64,000 nucleotides of DNA, from assembly GCA_025084515.1 (NCBI GenBank), contig JAJAGP010000016.1:124001-188000 (forward strand). The letters run 5' to 3'. This document shows, one piece after another, positions 34,645-49,400 of this stretch (its first letter is position 1; every line of letters begins with the position of its first letter). The notes under the pieces are model-generated. The model saw nothing but the letters and a program-made list of their open reading frames with translations, did not search any database and had not been told where the DNA came from. This DNA comes from Ancistrus triradiatus. Its lineage: Eukaryota > Chordata > Actinopteri > Siluriformes > Loricariidae. The position numbers and the translations under genes are program-made.

Positions 34645-37600
34645 ATGGCAGAAGCACATCAGGCGGTGGCCTTCCAGTTCACCGTCACTCCCGATGGCAT
34701 TGATCTGCATCTGTGTCACGAGGCATTACGACAGGTCTACCTATCTGGCCTACACTCCTGGAAGAAGAGGTTCACAAGATTTAAGGTATTCCCATGGAAT
34801 GTCCTTGAAACTCGTTGATAACAATTTAAATGACAGTACAGGGCACATGAAAACCAGCTTACTGTTTAATTATTATCTACCAGGAAGGAACATGATGTTA
34901 TTATAACATATCTATCTAATCTTAAGCTTACTAGCAGTCTTTTTTATTGTATTTACACACATGATGCGTTTTGTATCAGATACTTGTATAATGATTTTAT
35001 GGCTCTTCTTGAAGGCTATCACTCTGTATTTCTGCAGAATGGAGTTATGACTGGAGTATACCCCGGAAGTCCCTCTGGACTCCTAGTTGTTGTTGGGGGA
35101 TATATGGGCGGTACAAAGTATGCCAAGATGGATCCTTCACTGGGACTGATCACTAAGATGGCCACTCACATGCCAGTCAGGTAAATAAATTACAGTTTAT
35201 TTTAAATATGGGTCCAAAATAAGAAATAAGTGAGGGTGGAGGGCAGAGAGAACGTGGCTATGGTGCTTATAGTCACAAATGCACAAAAATCCTTAAAACA
35301 CTTTTGTCAGAAGTAAGGTTCAGTACCAAAAACTAGTGTCCCAAAGACACTGGCCTAAGTAATATAGATGTCGTGAGTACTTTCAATATAGCATGGTCAT
35401 TAGGACATAAAAAAGAGTGAAAAAGAAGGATGAAGGACACTGCAGCTGTTTCTTACCACCTCCTGGTTGCACAGAAAGCATGTAAACATGCCGCAGATGT
35501 CTAGAGTACAGCTTTACTTCACTAAAGTAAATAACAACAACAGTTCCAGGTGCAATAAATGCCTTCGGGTAGTAAAAACCGGCAACACGTTTCATGTGAA
35601 CCATCTGATGAATCATGGAATAATTCTGCATCAATAAAACTGCAGTTTTTTTTTGAATTGCAGAGACCAGCCAGCAGCAGATTTATATAAACATGGACAC
35701 AAATGTTTTTATTGATAACATATCTGCAGTACAGAGCAGAGCTGGTGACCTTCTTAATAAAACTGACATACCTTTTTAATAAAGCTAAGGTGTGGCCCAA
35801 CTTATTACAGTGTCGGAACGAGATTAATAATAATAATTAAAAAAAAAATAATGATAATAATATCTCATTCCCACAACTTACTAACTGGTTTCTACATTCT
35901 CATTGGGTTCACACACCTTAATAAGTCCTGGCCACTCCTTAATCGTATTAAGAAGGGTTGTCACCAGCAGGTCTCGGAAATGCTGAGGGACTGTGGTGGC
36001 TTAGTGGTTAGGGTACTGGGCTATGAACCAGAGGGTCCAGGGTTCAAATCCCAACTCTGCCAAGTTGCCACTGTTGGGTCCTTGAGCAAGGCCCTTAACC
36101 CACAAATGCTTGGATTGTAAGACTGTATCAATTGTAAGTCAGTTTGGATAAGGGTGTCTGCTTTTAACAGTTACGTGAAAATAATTCACTGCAGGGCACA
36201 TCCCCCCCCCCACACACAGACACAAACACAAATACAAACAGTTAACGCAAGGCATGTCTTTGGAATTTGGGGGGAAGTCAAAGTACCCGAAGGAAAAGGC
36301 TAGAACATGCAAACTCCACACATGAGTCCGGGCCAGTAATCATAGCAGGAATATTTGGAGCTGTGAGGCGACAGCTCTAACCAGAGAACAGAGAATTCAC
36401 CAAGAATTTAGCAAATAATTTATTGTAGATTGTTTGGGTGAAAAGGTTCTGCAGATGTTATGTGCTTACAAAAAGCTAAAGATTAAATTCTGGCCACAGT
36501 CAAGAAATAATTCAACAGGGCTTACAAGATCAAAAAGTTTAGTTCAATTTTGCTAATGGTTCTGTTTCCCTGCAGCAAATACGTAACAGAAGACACCCAG
36601 CGAATCATTGGTGGTATGCTTATAGGCACTGGTTTGTGGGTCACTGTTATCTTCTTCATGAGGAGCGTTCTGAAATCCCTGCTGTCTTGGCATGGCTGGA
36701 TGCACAATCGGCATGGGTCCACATCCTTAAGCACTAAGATTTGGCTGGTGAGTTCCCTGTATAAAGAATGTTCAAAGTGTATTCATTTTCTTGGCAGTGT
36801 AAAAATGACTAAACCTGTCAGTAAAAGCTTTTAGGCATGTGTCCACTAAGGAGATTTTCTTAAAGGTGTGATCTTGTTACTTGTTACACTGACGTGTGTC
36901 AAATATTTGGAAAAGCTATGTGCTATATTTGTTCTTCAAAGCATGCCCTTCTGTTTTTTGGTATGTTGTTGTGTGGACACATTATCACTGCAGGTACTGG
37001 TCAAGTTGTTTTCTGGTCCTAAGCCAATGCTGTACAGCTTCCAGAGTTCACTGCCACGCTTGCCCGTACCCCCTGTGAAGGACACCATGAAAAGAGTGAG
37101 TCTGTACATTTGAAACATATAGTGGATAACAGAGTTGCATCTGAAGGCAGCACAGTGGCTCAGTGGATAACACTGCCTCCTCACAGCAAGAAGGTCCAGG
37201 GTGGAGCGTTCTGGGTCCTTTCTGTGTGGAGTTTGCATGTCGTCTTCGTGTCCGCGTGGCCTTACTCTGGATACCTCGGTTTCCTCCCCAAAGCATGCGT
37301 GTTCGGTTAATTGATTACGTTAAATTGCCATTGGCTTGAGTGTGTATATAAGACTAGTCTAGACGTAACCTTGTGTATAAATGTGATCTTTTTGTGTGTC
37401 ACTGAAATGGCAACTGATGCTGATAGCGATGTTATATAAACCAAATAAACAAACAAACCTTTTTGAAGGTGACACTCATAGACTCTTACAGAGTGTTTAC
37501 CACAAATAATTGTTTGTTTGGTTCTACTAAAAAAGCTAAGAACACACTAACCCGGTACTGTACACTTTAACATCTTTTCATTCGTTTGTCTAGTACCTCG

Positions 37601-40600
37601 ATTCAGTGCATCCTCTTATGGATGATGAAACGTACAAACGTATGGAAAGTCTGGCAGAAGACTTTGAGAAGAACTTGGGCCCAAAACTCCAGTGGTACCT
37701 GAAACTCAAGGCCTGGTGGGCATCCAATTATGTAAGCTGAAACCATCTATACCCCTTTATGTTTGTATTCCAACTTTAGGTCATTTTTCACAACACCTGC
37801 TGTTGTTATTGGCAGGTCAGTGACTGGTGGGAAGAGTATGTGTACCTGCGAGGACGTGGGCCCATCATGGTCAACAGCAACTACTATGCAATGGTACGGC
37901 TAATGGCAACTATTTGTACAAATAAATGGTAACACAAAGGTTTACCATTTGGACCATTTGTAGGCTTTAAGATATATGTCATAATGGTGTCACTGTGGGT
38001 TATTTTACCTGGGAATTTAAGGGTAATATTCCAGGAAGCAATTAAGTGATTGTGTTTATATGTACAGTATAATCAGTTAATAATTGATCCACTAGTAGGT
38101 CATGCTGACAAATGGCGCTCCTGCTATTTTCATGTACATTGTAATGAGAAATCTACAAAACCCATTGTATGTTTAATTTATTATGCATGGCATTGTATGT
38201 ATGTCATGAAAAGCTCTGTTAAAAAAGATGGCAGCGGCTGCTGGCATATGCCTGGCTCTGCACTGTTGCTAGCTTTAGCTTTAGCCTCTTTGACTTTGTT
38301 TGTTTTGTCAAACTCTGCATATTCAGCGGGGTGATGCTGTTTTATTAAATCGGTTATTCCGCTCGTTTTCGGAATTGATCCTTCACGACTTATTTTCGTC
38401 ATGTATGTAATACAAACAGCACACTGCCCAAGTTTCAATGCCAGAGACATGGTTGTGTTCAAAATGGATAACAAGCTCGTAGTAGTGTCCCTAATCCATC
38501 AATCAGTAATAAGGTATTTAGGGAGACTATCTAGATGACTAGCTAAGTAGCACTCAAAACACAGCCGAAATCTATAACGCTTCCTTCTCATCATGTCAAC
38601 AAATGCTCTTCAACAAACTCTGGAGTGCCTGAAACTTTGAATTATGAACTGACCTGACCTAAATTATGAATTAAAGTTAGTAAAAGCACTGTGCTGTTCA
38701 TATGGATGACCGGCATAGAAGCAGTTGTATGGGACCGCCTGAAGCCGATCACACTAAAACCGAGCTTACAAGAGAGAGGTGCCTTGTTTTTGGCTGATGT
38801 ATTTTCGCTCCGGTAAAACATCCCCGATTTCAGAGAGTTAATCATTACTCCGAATCAGTCTTCAGAGTAACTGCGTCCATAACAAGGTTATTCTTTTGTA
38901 TCTTCGGTCTCACTTTATAATCCAGTTCTGTGTTCTGTTCTTTAATCTGACGGAGACTTTCCCAGCTGTTAACAGACTGTTTCTAGGCCGTGATGTATGT
39001 TATGCTAAGTGGCTAGTGAGCTTTACCCAGCATGCTGTTTAATGATGTAGTTCTACTCGGAGCTCAGCGAAAAAATATTCTATAATTTTCTGCCTATTTG
39101 TTAGAGATGTGTTTCTGCTATGGAGATATATGGAAAATGCGTACCGTACGGGAAATTAACAGTTGAACCGGTATACCGCCCAGCCCTAATCTAAGTAGTT
39201 ATGAACAGTTTCAGATTTCATTTATAAACCTTTAAAAACATTATTATAAAACCCTTATTCTCCCTGTTCCAAAATGCACGTGTCAAGATAGAATATGCAG
39301 CTAGAATATGTATCCATCTTTAGTGTCTGTCTTGTGTTTTGTAAGCGAGGAAAGGATTTAGTCAAATCTGAGAAAACAACTTGTAACCATGGCAACTGTA
39401 CATGATATGAATGGCTGGGCAGGTCAATCGGTACACTTATTGCCTACTTTATCAACTACACATCTAAAACATTTATCACTAGAAAGTGAATACTACAAGT
39501 TCAACCGTCACATTAGGTACACCAAGATCTTTTTCCATGTGTTAATCATCATCTAGCCTCCACTTCTGTGAACCTGGTCTATTACGATATACTAATAACT
39601 GACTACTTAATATATGTGACCTTGAGACTTGGCTTTTGCCACTGTTGCAGTCCTGTTAATAAAATAGACCATGAAGGCTACTGCTTGATAATATATGGTT
39701 GTTGGTGGTTGAGTAGTTGACAGTTTTCATTTATAGGATATGTCTGGCTCATAAATTGTGAACAGCAACAGACCGCGCTACAGCCAGTATCTATATTACA
39801 AAGTAATAAGTGCTTAAATATGGTTGGTGGACCTAATAAAAATGCTACGTACTGTATGTATGTGTAATAAGCATTTGCAGCTAGGGAACTGCCATATCAG
39901 TGTATTTCGACTTACACTTCACATTGCCTTGACATTGCAAATGTGTTGAGCTATATTATATTTATATTATATTTTGCTTTGTTTGAACTGCTATTCCATC
40001 ACTTATTCATAGACAAAATGTCTTATTTACAACCCCAGGACTTTCTGTACGTCTTTCCCACTAATCTGCAAGCTGCCAGGGCAGGTAATGCCATCCACGC
40101 TATCATGCTTTACAGAAGAAAACTGGACAGAGCCCAACTCAAACCCGTAAGTCCTACTTTTTTCAGTACCTAAACTAACCTTAAGCTAACTTTAACATAG
40201 GGCTGTTTGCTCAGATGGAATGCCCCTTTCTCAAGGGGAAAACAGACAGTTAGAGACAGACGGTGTGAAACATGGTGTCCTATTTCTTAGTAAACACACA
40301 TTATTCTTATTATTGTAGTTATTCCTTCATTTTAGGGCTTGCCATTTCATGTTGTCATAATGTATAGTACATTCTTATGGCAATGGAGTAAAGTCCACTT
40401 TGAGTCTACCTAGGGACTGGTTAGCTACAGTGGTGTGAAAAAGTGTTTGCCCCTTCCTGATTTCCTTTTTTTTTTTGTATGTTTGTCAGACTTAAGTGTT
40501 TCGGAACATCAAACCCATTTAATTATTAGTCAAAGACAACACAAGTAAAGACAAAATGAAGTTTTTAAATGAAGGTGTTTATTATTAAGGAACAAAAAAA

Positions 40601-43307
40601 TCCAAACATACATGGCCCTGTGTGAAAGTGATTGCTCCCCCTTGTTGAAACATAAGTTAACTATGGTTTATCACACCTGAGTTCACTGTCTCTAGCCACA
40701 CCCAGGCCTGATTATTGCCTCACCTGTTCCCAATCAGGACATCACTTCAATAGGGGCTACCTGACAAAGTGAAGTACAACAAAAGATCCTTAAAAGCTAC
40801 ATATCATGCCGAGATCAAAAGAAATTCAGGAACAATTGAGAAAGAAAGTAATTGAGATCTATCAGTCTGGAAAGTGTTATAAAGCCATTTCTAAAGCTTT
40901 GGGTCTCCAGCGAACCACAGTGAGAGCCATTATCCACAAATGGCGAAGACATGGAACTGTGATGAACCTTCCCAGGAGTGGCTGGCCGACCAAAATTATC
41001 CCAAGAGCGCAGCGACGACTCATCCAAGAGGTCACAAAAGACCCCACAACAACATCCAAAGAACTGCAGGCCTCACTTTCCTCAGTTGAGGTCAGTGTTC
41101 ATGCCTCCACCATAAGAAAGAGACTGGGCAAAAATGACCTGCATGGCAGAGTTCTAAGACGAAAACCACTGCTGAGCAAAAAGAACATTAAAGCTCATCT
41201 CATTTTTTCCAGAACACATCTTGATGATCCCCAAGACTTTTGGGAAAACATTCTGTGGACTGACGAGACAAAAGTTGAACTCTTTGGAAGGTGTGTGTCC
41301 CATTACATCTGGCATAAAAGTAACACAGCATTTCAGAAACAGAACATTATAGCAACAGTAACATATGGTGGTGGTAGTGTGATGGTCTGGGGCTGTTTTG
41401 CTGCTTCAGGACCTGGAAGACTTGCTGTGATAAATGGAACTATGAATTCTGCTGTCTACCAAAAAATCCTGAAGGAGAATGTCCGGCCATCTGTTTGTGA
41501 CCTCAAGCTGAAAACGATTAACCAGAAAAAACACCACCAGCAAGTCCACCTCTGAATGGCTGAAGAAAAACAAACTGGAGACTTTGGAGTGGCCTAGTCA
41601 AAGTCCTGACCTGAATCCTATTGAGATGCTGTGGCATGACCTTAAAAAGGCCGTTCATGATCGAAAACCCTCCAATGTGGCTGAATTACAACAATTCTGC
41701 AAAGATGAGTGGAAAAATTCCTCCACAACGCTGTAAAAGACTCACTGCAAGTTATCATAAACACTTGGTTTCAGTTGTTGCTGCTAAGGGTGGCCCAACT
41801 AGTTATTAGGTTTTTCACACAGGGCCATGTAGGTTTGTATTTTTTTCCTCCCTTAATAATAAACACATTCATTTAAAAACTGCATTTTGTGTTTACTTGT
41901 GTTGTCTTTGGTGCAATATTTAAATGGGTTTGATGTTCCGAAACACTTAAGTGTGACAAATATGCAAAAAAAATTAAAATCAGGAAGGGGCAAACACTTT
42001 TTCACACACTTGTAATTCATATAAGCCATTTGGATTTAGGTCTGTGTTGATGACATGTCCTTTCTTTTATTGAGTATATACAAGCCCAAATCAGAAAAAA
42101 AGTTATGTCTATATGGAAAATGTAAATTAAATTCATTGTTCCTTACATTTACTTTTATTTCATTGCAGACAGTATGAACCCAATATTTTTCATTTTTTTT
42201 CCGGTCAACTTCATTTCAGTTTTTAATAAACATCCATTCCTGCATTTCAGGCATGCAACACATACCAAAAAAAGTTAGAACAGGAACAATTAAGGGCTAT
42301 TTGCATAGTTCAGTTTGCATATTTCAGTCCTGATTTTTTTTCTGATTTGGCATGCTATGCATTGTCTTGTTGAAAAATGCATGGACGTCCCTGGAACCGA
42401 TGCCATGAAGGCAGCTTATGTAGCTTTAAAATCTCAGTGTACTTTTCTGCATTAATGCTGCCATCACAGAAGTGTAAATAACTTTTGCCAAGGGCACTGA
42501 CCCAACCCCATACCATGACAGATCCTGGCTTTTGGACTTGGTGCTGATAAAATTCTGGATGGTCCTTTTCATCTTTGGTGAGGAACACATGGCATCCATT
42601 TATTCCAAAAAAGATCGGTAATACTGATTCGTCTGACCACAATACACGTTTCCACTGTGTGGTGGTCCATCCCAGATGCCTCTCGAATCCAGAGAAGTCA
42701 ACGCTGTTTCCTCACATAGTTAACATGAGGCTTCTTTTTGCACAGTAAAGTATTAAGTGGCATCTGTGAATGTAACTCAGTATTGTATTGCTTCGACAAA
42801 GGTTTGCCAAAGTAATTCCTTGCACATATGTCCTTGATAAATGACAGTACTTGATGCAGTGCCATCTGAGAGATCAGAGATCATGGGTCATCAGTTTGTG
42901 CTTGTGCCTGTGCCCGTTGTGGACTGAAATTTCTCCAGATTCCTCTTGAATTTGTTGACAAAGTGCAGATGCTATGCCCGCCTTTGATTTTCAAATATAA
43001 TATGTTTATCTGTAAAGGAGATGAAGTTGACCAGAGAAAACATAAAATATCGTGGATTCATACCGTCTGCAATGAGATAAAAGTAAATGTAATGTTTTTA
43101 ATATTTTTTTTGTATTTTTTTTTTTTTTTGCATTTCATTTTTCGTACTATTCAAACTTTCTGATATGGGAATGTACGTTCACTTGGGTAAACTTTCACAG
43201 CGACATCAATGAAATGACTTACATAATAAGACAGCAGCTGCATTGTAAACCTGTGTTTTGTTATTCTTTTTCTACACATTTCCTCTCTCTCTCTCTCTCT
43301 CTCCTCT

Positions 43308-43401
<94 letters not shown>

Positions 43402-46400
43402 CTCGACTAACCCTTACCTTTGTGCATGGTTATTAAAGATCTCTCCTAAACATTGCTGTGTTTTATCCTTGCTCTCGGATGTTGCCACATTAAACAAAAA
43501 CAGGTTTACTTGGTGGAGAACAGAGTGCCATTGTGTTCGGCACAATGGGAGCGGATGTTTAACACATCCCGCATTCCCGGCTTGGAAACAGGTAAGAGAG
43601 AGCCGAGCGAGGTCCAGTCTATGGCCCCTGCCTTAAAGCCCTTGCAACTGCTAACCACCAGCTTGCAGCCTCATGTCACTTACAATCAGCACTGGCTGCT
43701 GTACAGTTATTTTTACGTATAGAATTTGACTTGTGATTTATCTGCTTATTAGATAAATCACTGTCAATATGAAATAATGGTGAAACTACCAAGCTATATC
43801 TTTAATGCATTTCAATTAGGGTTTAATGGGAACTGTGCTTGTGACATGAGGCTGCATGCATCTCCACTCTCCAGAACATCTTCTGACATGTATCTGTCTG
43901 GCACCCTTCCATCCTCTTTTCAATCATTCGTCTTCCTTTTTCTGTATCATTGTCTGTCGGTTGGCGCTTGGGATTCCCATGTTATCTGTTTAGTGTCTGA
44001 CTCTCCCTCTTGCTTCACAGCTCATGGCTTTAAACACTATTCCCATGTGCTCATCCCAATATGAGCGCATGTTCAACACCTCTCGAGTACCCGGTATAGA
44101 AGAAGGTAGAGCTCTTTCCTGTCTTCTGCTTGTGTACCTTTCCAAATCAAACAGAAACACCATTAAATCAAAACAAGCATGTGGCATATGATTATGAAGC
44201 ATGATACTGCATGGATGTGATCTTGCACTGTGGATTGGGTGTCTCTGTCTGTGCTTCTCCTGGTTGATATTAATCAGGAAAATGTGAGTTAGGAGTTTAA
44301 ATGAATTAGGATATGGATAAAATTAAGCACGGATTAATGTATGAAGCTGTTTTCCAGCTCATGTTTGAAAGGAGTTCAATAGAGGGCATATGCTTTCTAA
44401 GACTGCTGGGCATTTTCATGTAGACTGAAGATTCATTTAATTCAGCTTTTAATAGAAACCTAACATTCAACATGCATGAAAATGATTCATTGAATGCACT
44501 GACTGCTGTGCAATTAACATTACCCATATTAGCTTGAAGCCATTAACATGTGGTAGTTGAGCTTTCATAAAGACCCTAACTGATATGACTGTAATCTCAA
44601 AGTCATATGAGTTACTAAATTTCCTTGGAGGGTGAGGGAATTATGGGAGAATGCTTTAAGGGAAGATCATTTCCATAAAGCCCAAACAATTGTTTGCTCT
44701 GTACTAAGCATCACCATTCAATTTACATTTCTCTAAAATACAAATCAACTGTTAAGTGTGATGCTTAGGACATAATAGTTTGGACCTTGATTTCTTAATC
44801 TCCATGTCAAAGGATCATCACAGGTAGAGGGGCCATATAAACTATGCCCTAACCACTCCTATGAAATGAACATGGTTCAGAAGATTTCTACTCATAGTTG
44901 ATAGGATGGGAATAAATTCTTGACTTTATGCACATTGATCTAAGAACTCCACACTTATCCCATTTCTCTTTATGCACAGATGTCATTCAGCACGTGAATG
45001 AGAGCAAGCACATTGTGGTGTTCCACAAGGGACGCTATTTTAAGGTCTGGATGTTTTACGACGGCCGCTTGCTGTTGCCCAGAGAGATAGAGCAGCAGAT
45101 GGAACGCATTCTGGCAGACAAGTCCGAGCCTCAGCCTGGAGAGGAGAAACTGGCTGCACTCACAGCAGGAGACAGGTGAGGGTGCTATAGACAGCACTGA
45201 TCACACTCTCATTTTCTCTTATTTTCTCTGCACGAAGTACCAGAAACTTTGGCCACAATAAAATGATATTTTAACATACACACAAAATGCAATATTAGAA
45301 AAATAAAAAAATCTCTTTTTTATCATATGGGATGACACATTATGCCATAGGACAAAGTTCTTTTTGTTTCTTAGAATATTTGTCCAACATTGGTTGAAAT
45401 ACATTTTCTGGCTTTAACTGGAACCCAGTTCGGACCGGTTGTTATTTTTGAATATGAATGTGTTATTTGTGTATTTTTCTTGTGAAATAATGAGGCTTCC
45501 TGCTTGCAGAATACCCTGGGCGAAGGCCCGGATAGAGTTCTTCAGCAGAGGGAAGAATAAGCAGGCTCTTGATGCAGTGGAGAAGGCTGCTTTCTGTGTA
45601 ACACTGGATGACACCGAGCAGCGTTATGAGCCTGATAACCCTGTCCAGTCTCTGGATAGCTATGCTAAGTCTCTGCTTCATGGGAAATGCTACGACAGGT
45701 AGTGTTTTTTTGTTACATAATTATACAACGTATTCATGTTGTTTTCTGTTTGGAGGGCTGTTTCATTAGACTGTGACCTAGATTACAAAAACTATATCAT
45801 ATGAGGGGACAATGACATACTTACATTTCCAGTATTTGGCAGACTCCCTAATCCGGAGTGACTTACAGCTGATACAGTCTACATTTACATTTACAGCATT
45901 TAGCAGACGCCCTTGTCCAGAGCGACTTACAATAATATGATACAGTCTTACAATCCAAGCAATTGTGGGTTAAGGGTCTTGCTCAAGGACCCAACAGTGA
46001 CAGCTTGGCAGAGGTGGGATTTGAACCCTGGACCTTCTGGTCCAGAGTCCAGTACCTTACCCACTAGGCTACCACAGTCTAGCAACATACAGCCTAACCA
46101 AATGAGTTATATGGAGTTAAGTGTCAGTATCATCCTAGCAGTGCTGAGTCTTGAACCTTGTACCTTTAGGTCAATAGTGTAGTCTACCTTGACAGTCTAG
46201 AACAAGAGACTAGTTGGTTTGGGGTTAACATTTTCATTCTTAAAGTGGAAAGCAACACTTCAGCAATAGAACCAGTAGCTAAGATAGCCATGTTACGTAC
46301 AGGACAAAAGGAGAACCAGCAAATTAAAGGGTCAATTAAAATTAATGCAAGTGGTCACACAGGCCATTGAAGACTTCATGTATTTATGGTAACTCATTGG

Positions 46401-49400
46401 TTAGTTCTGGGCTATTAATCACTGGCTCTGCTTAACTACCAGTGTTGGGGCCCTTGAGGCAAGGTGACTGAGTTTCAACTGCTCATCTGTATTGTTAGTT
46501 GCTCTGGATAAAGGAGTCCACTAAATGTGTAAATTTTAAACGTTGTACATTACAGCGTTGTGTTTTGCACACGTTTATTGTCTTTTTGTTTCTTTTTTGT
46601 ATAGGTAAACTGTTATTTTGCAGTCACATACACTACAGATTAGTTTGCTTTAATGTTGACTTGAATGCATATTTCTAGCTATCTTATTAACTTTTTTTGT
46701 TTTCTTATCTCTAGATGGTTTGACAAGTCCTTCAACCTGATCGTGTTTAAGAATGGCACAATGGGTCTGAATGCTGAGCATACATGGGCTGACGCCCCCA
46801 TTGTTGGCCACTTATGGGAGGTGAATACCCTAGTCTTACACATACAGTATTTGCACACATTTTATGTCACCTGTAACAGGATTATAAATTAAATGTGTAT
46901 GTTTCGTCTTGATGCATGCTCAATGATCCAGGTAAGAAAATCCCAGAAGTTGAATCTGTTCATCTGGACATAGATTTTGTTCCAACAAAATCTATGTCCA
47001 GATGAACAGATTCAACTTCTGAAATGTGTATGTTCTTTAATGGCTGATACGTGTGTGTGTTGCAGCAATTGTTGTCTTTGGATCCTGTAAAGTTGGGATA
47101 CACTGAAGACGGTCACTGCAAGGGCAAAACGCACCCTAATATGCCCGGACCCCAGCGTCTCCAGTGGGATATTCCAGAAGAGGTACTGCGACTGTTCAGA
47201 GCTTTTCTTTTTGATCTGAAGCAGAAATCTGTGACCTTCACCTGTGTTCAATTATTCTGCGTCCTATCTATTACAGTTTGCTTGTCATGTAGATGCTTGT
47301 GATCATTCATGTCTGTCTGTAACAAACACATTTCATTCTTATTTGTGCAGTGTCAGTCAGTGATCAGCAGCTCTCTGAAGGTGGCTAATGCCTTAGCAGA
47401 TGATGTGGACTCCCATATTTTCCCTTTCAATGACTTTGGCAAAGGCTTGATTAAGAAGTGCAAGACCAGTCCAGACGCCTTCATTCAGATTGCCCTCCAG
47501 CTCGCCCACTTCAGGGTAACCACCAATCATATCATTCTAGGTTGATTATTTTGATTTAAACCAAAAGCATAATGTTTATGACCAGAATATTACTTTAAGA
47601 TTATCTTATCATTTCTTTGTTCTCCGATATGTCAGGATAAGGGCAAGTTCTGCCTGACGTACGAGGCATCCATGACACGGCTGTTCCGAGAAGGTCGCAC
47701 TGAAACTGTTCGCTCCTGCACCATACAGAGTTGTAACTTTGTCCGTGCCATGATGGATGAAAAACAGACAGTAAGACGCCATTCTCCTTATGGCTTATAT
47801 ACCAAGTGTTCACCAAGTGGCTCGATGTATAAATACAATGGGACCTCAGTTCTCGCCATTAACTCGTTCCAGAAGGCTTGTCAAGAACCGAAAACAACGA
47901 TTCAAATCTTTCCCATAAGTAATAATGTTAATTGAATTAATCCGTATCAGATTCCCAGGAAATCAACACTGTATAAGGCATTATATGCTTTAATGGAGGT
48001 ATATTGTACAGGTGCTCCCTGATTTATGATGCGGATATGTTCCGACAAATCAATCATAAGTTAAACTGATCATGAACTGAGGAGTTTAATGAGTGTTTGG
48101 TAGAGCAGTCTGTACTGTTGAATAGCGGAGTTATGAAAAGGATACTACAAGTAATGATGAGTACGTTAATGTTTAAAACACTTACATTAAGCTACAGCTG
48201 GCCAAAATCATTACCACAAAGCTTATTTTATATGAAAGTGTTGAAAAATCTCATGTAATTTAGTGAGTAATGGATTGAAAGTGAAAAGTAAAAGCTTATT
48301 TGCTCTATTTGATGAACTCTGGGTGCTAGCATAGCTGCTAATACTAACTGCAGCCTGTGTTCAGGAGCATTCAATTCCTGTTTTGCTTTCGGTTGGCTCT
48401 TATAATCTAATCTTTTTAGGATAAATGGAGACTTATTTGCACTAAGAATACAGAACTGTAGACATGAAAATAAAGAAAAACATGACAAATTAGGGAGATC
48501 TTCTGAGGGCTATTGTGAACCTAAATCACTGTGTACTGAATCATGACTTGTGAGTCATGAATCGTGAATCGAGTTTTGGCTGCAATGAGTCAAGCGACTC
48601 AACTCATACAAGTTTAAGCAAGTGCACCGAGCAAACAACAAGAACTGAGACAAGTTTTTCAAGTCAATATGGGTCGAGAACCAAATTTCACAAGTTCTTA
48701 GGTGGTCGAGAACAGAGGTAGCACTACCGGTATACTATATGAGACATGTACAGTGTAAATTGGGGCATGAAAAGGAAATGTGCAATTTTCTGGGAATTAT
48801 AAATGCAATACCTATAATAATTTTGATGTTGATACATCGTATGATTTGTCACCTGCACTAATCAACTGACAGACTGCTTCAAAACTACGTTTCTCTTAAT
48901 ATACTAGTCATGATTAATTGGGATATTAGAATTGCAGATAAACTGACAATGAATGTGGTGAAGTGATATGCTACACAAAGGCCTAAGGTTTAATATGTTT
49001 AAGGGCCAGAAAATTTTCTCACTTTACGATACTTATGAGCCATTTTTGGGTTGGCTATGTTTTGGAAATTGTGTTCTAAATTAACACTAGGTTTTGAGAT
49101 AACATTGTGGTGAAAATACTCAGGAATTTAGAAAACAGGTGTCTATGTAGTATATTGTTACTTGTGCACATCTAACAATTTATGAAGGGGACTTTGCCAA
49201 GGTCACGGAAGGCTATGACTTTTTTATAGATATAAAACGTTCTGTAGCACACATACAGTGGGGGCTAAAATCCAACAGTAAACAAGCAAAACAGAAGCAT
49301 TTTCACTAGCGGTCTCAGACTTTAGTCACCTACTGTAGATTATGTCGGTATTATGTATGATACATTTTATAGCTAAGGTCATATGATCGCACGTGACTCA

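Noticed and set aside
43214..43636. A 140-codon frame rich in Ser-Leu repeats
   Set aside because: It is the translation of the (TC)n microsatellite and runs out of frame into the real cpt1a exon 8a.
44928..45179. Start of a separate small gene at an ATG before 44980
   Set aside because: The frame enters a cpt1a coding exon; the upstream part is intron preceding a clear acceptor.
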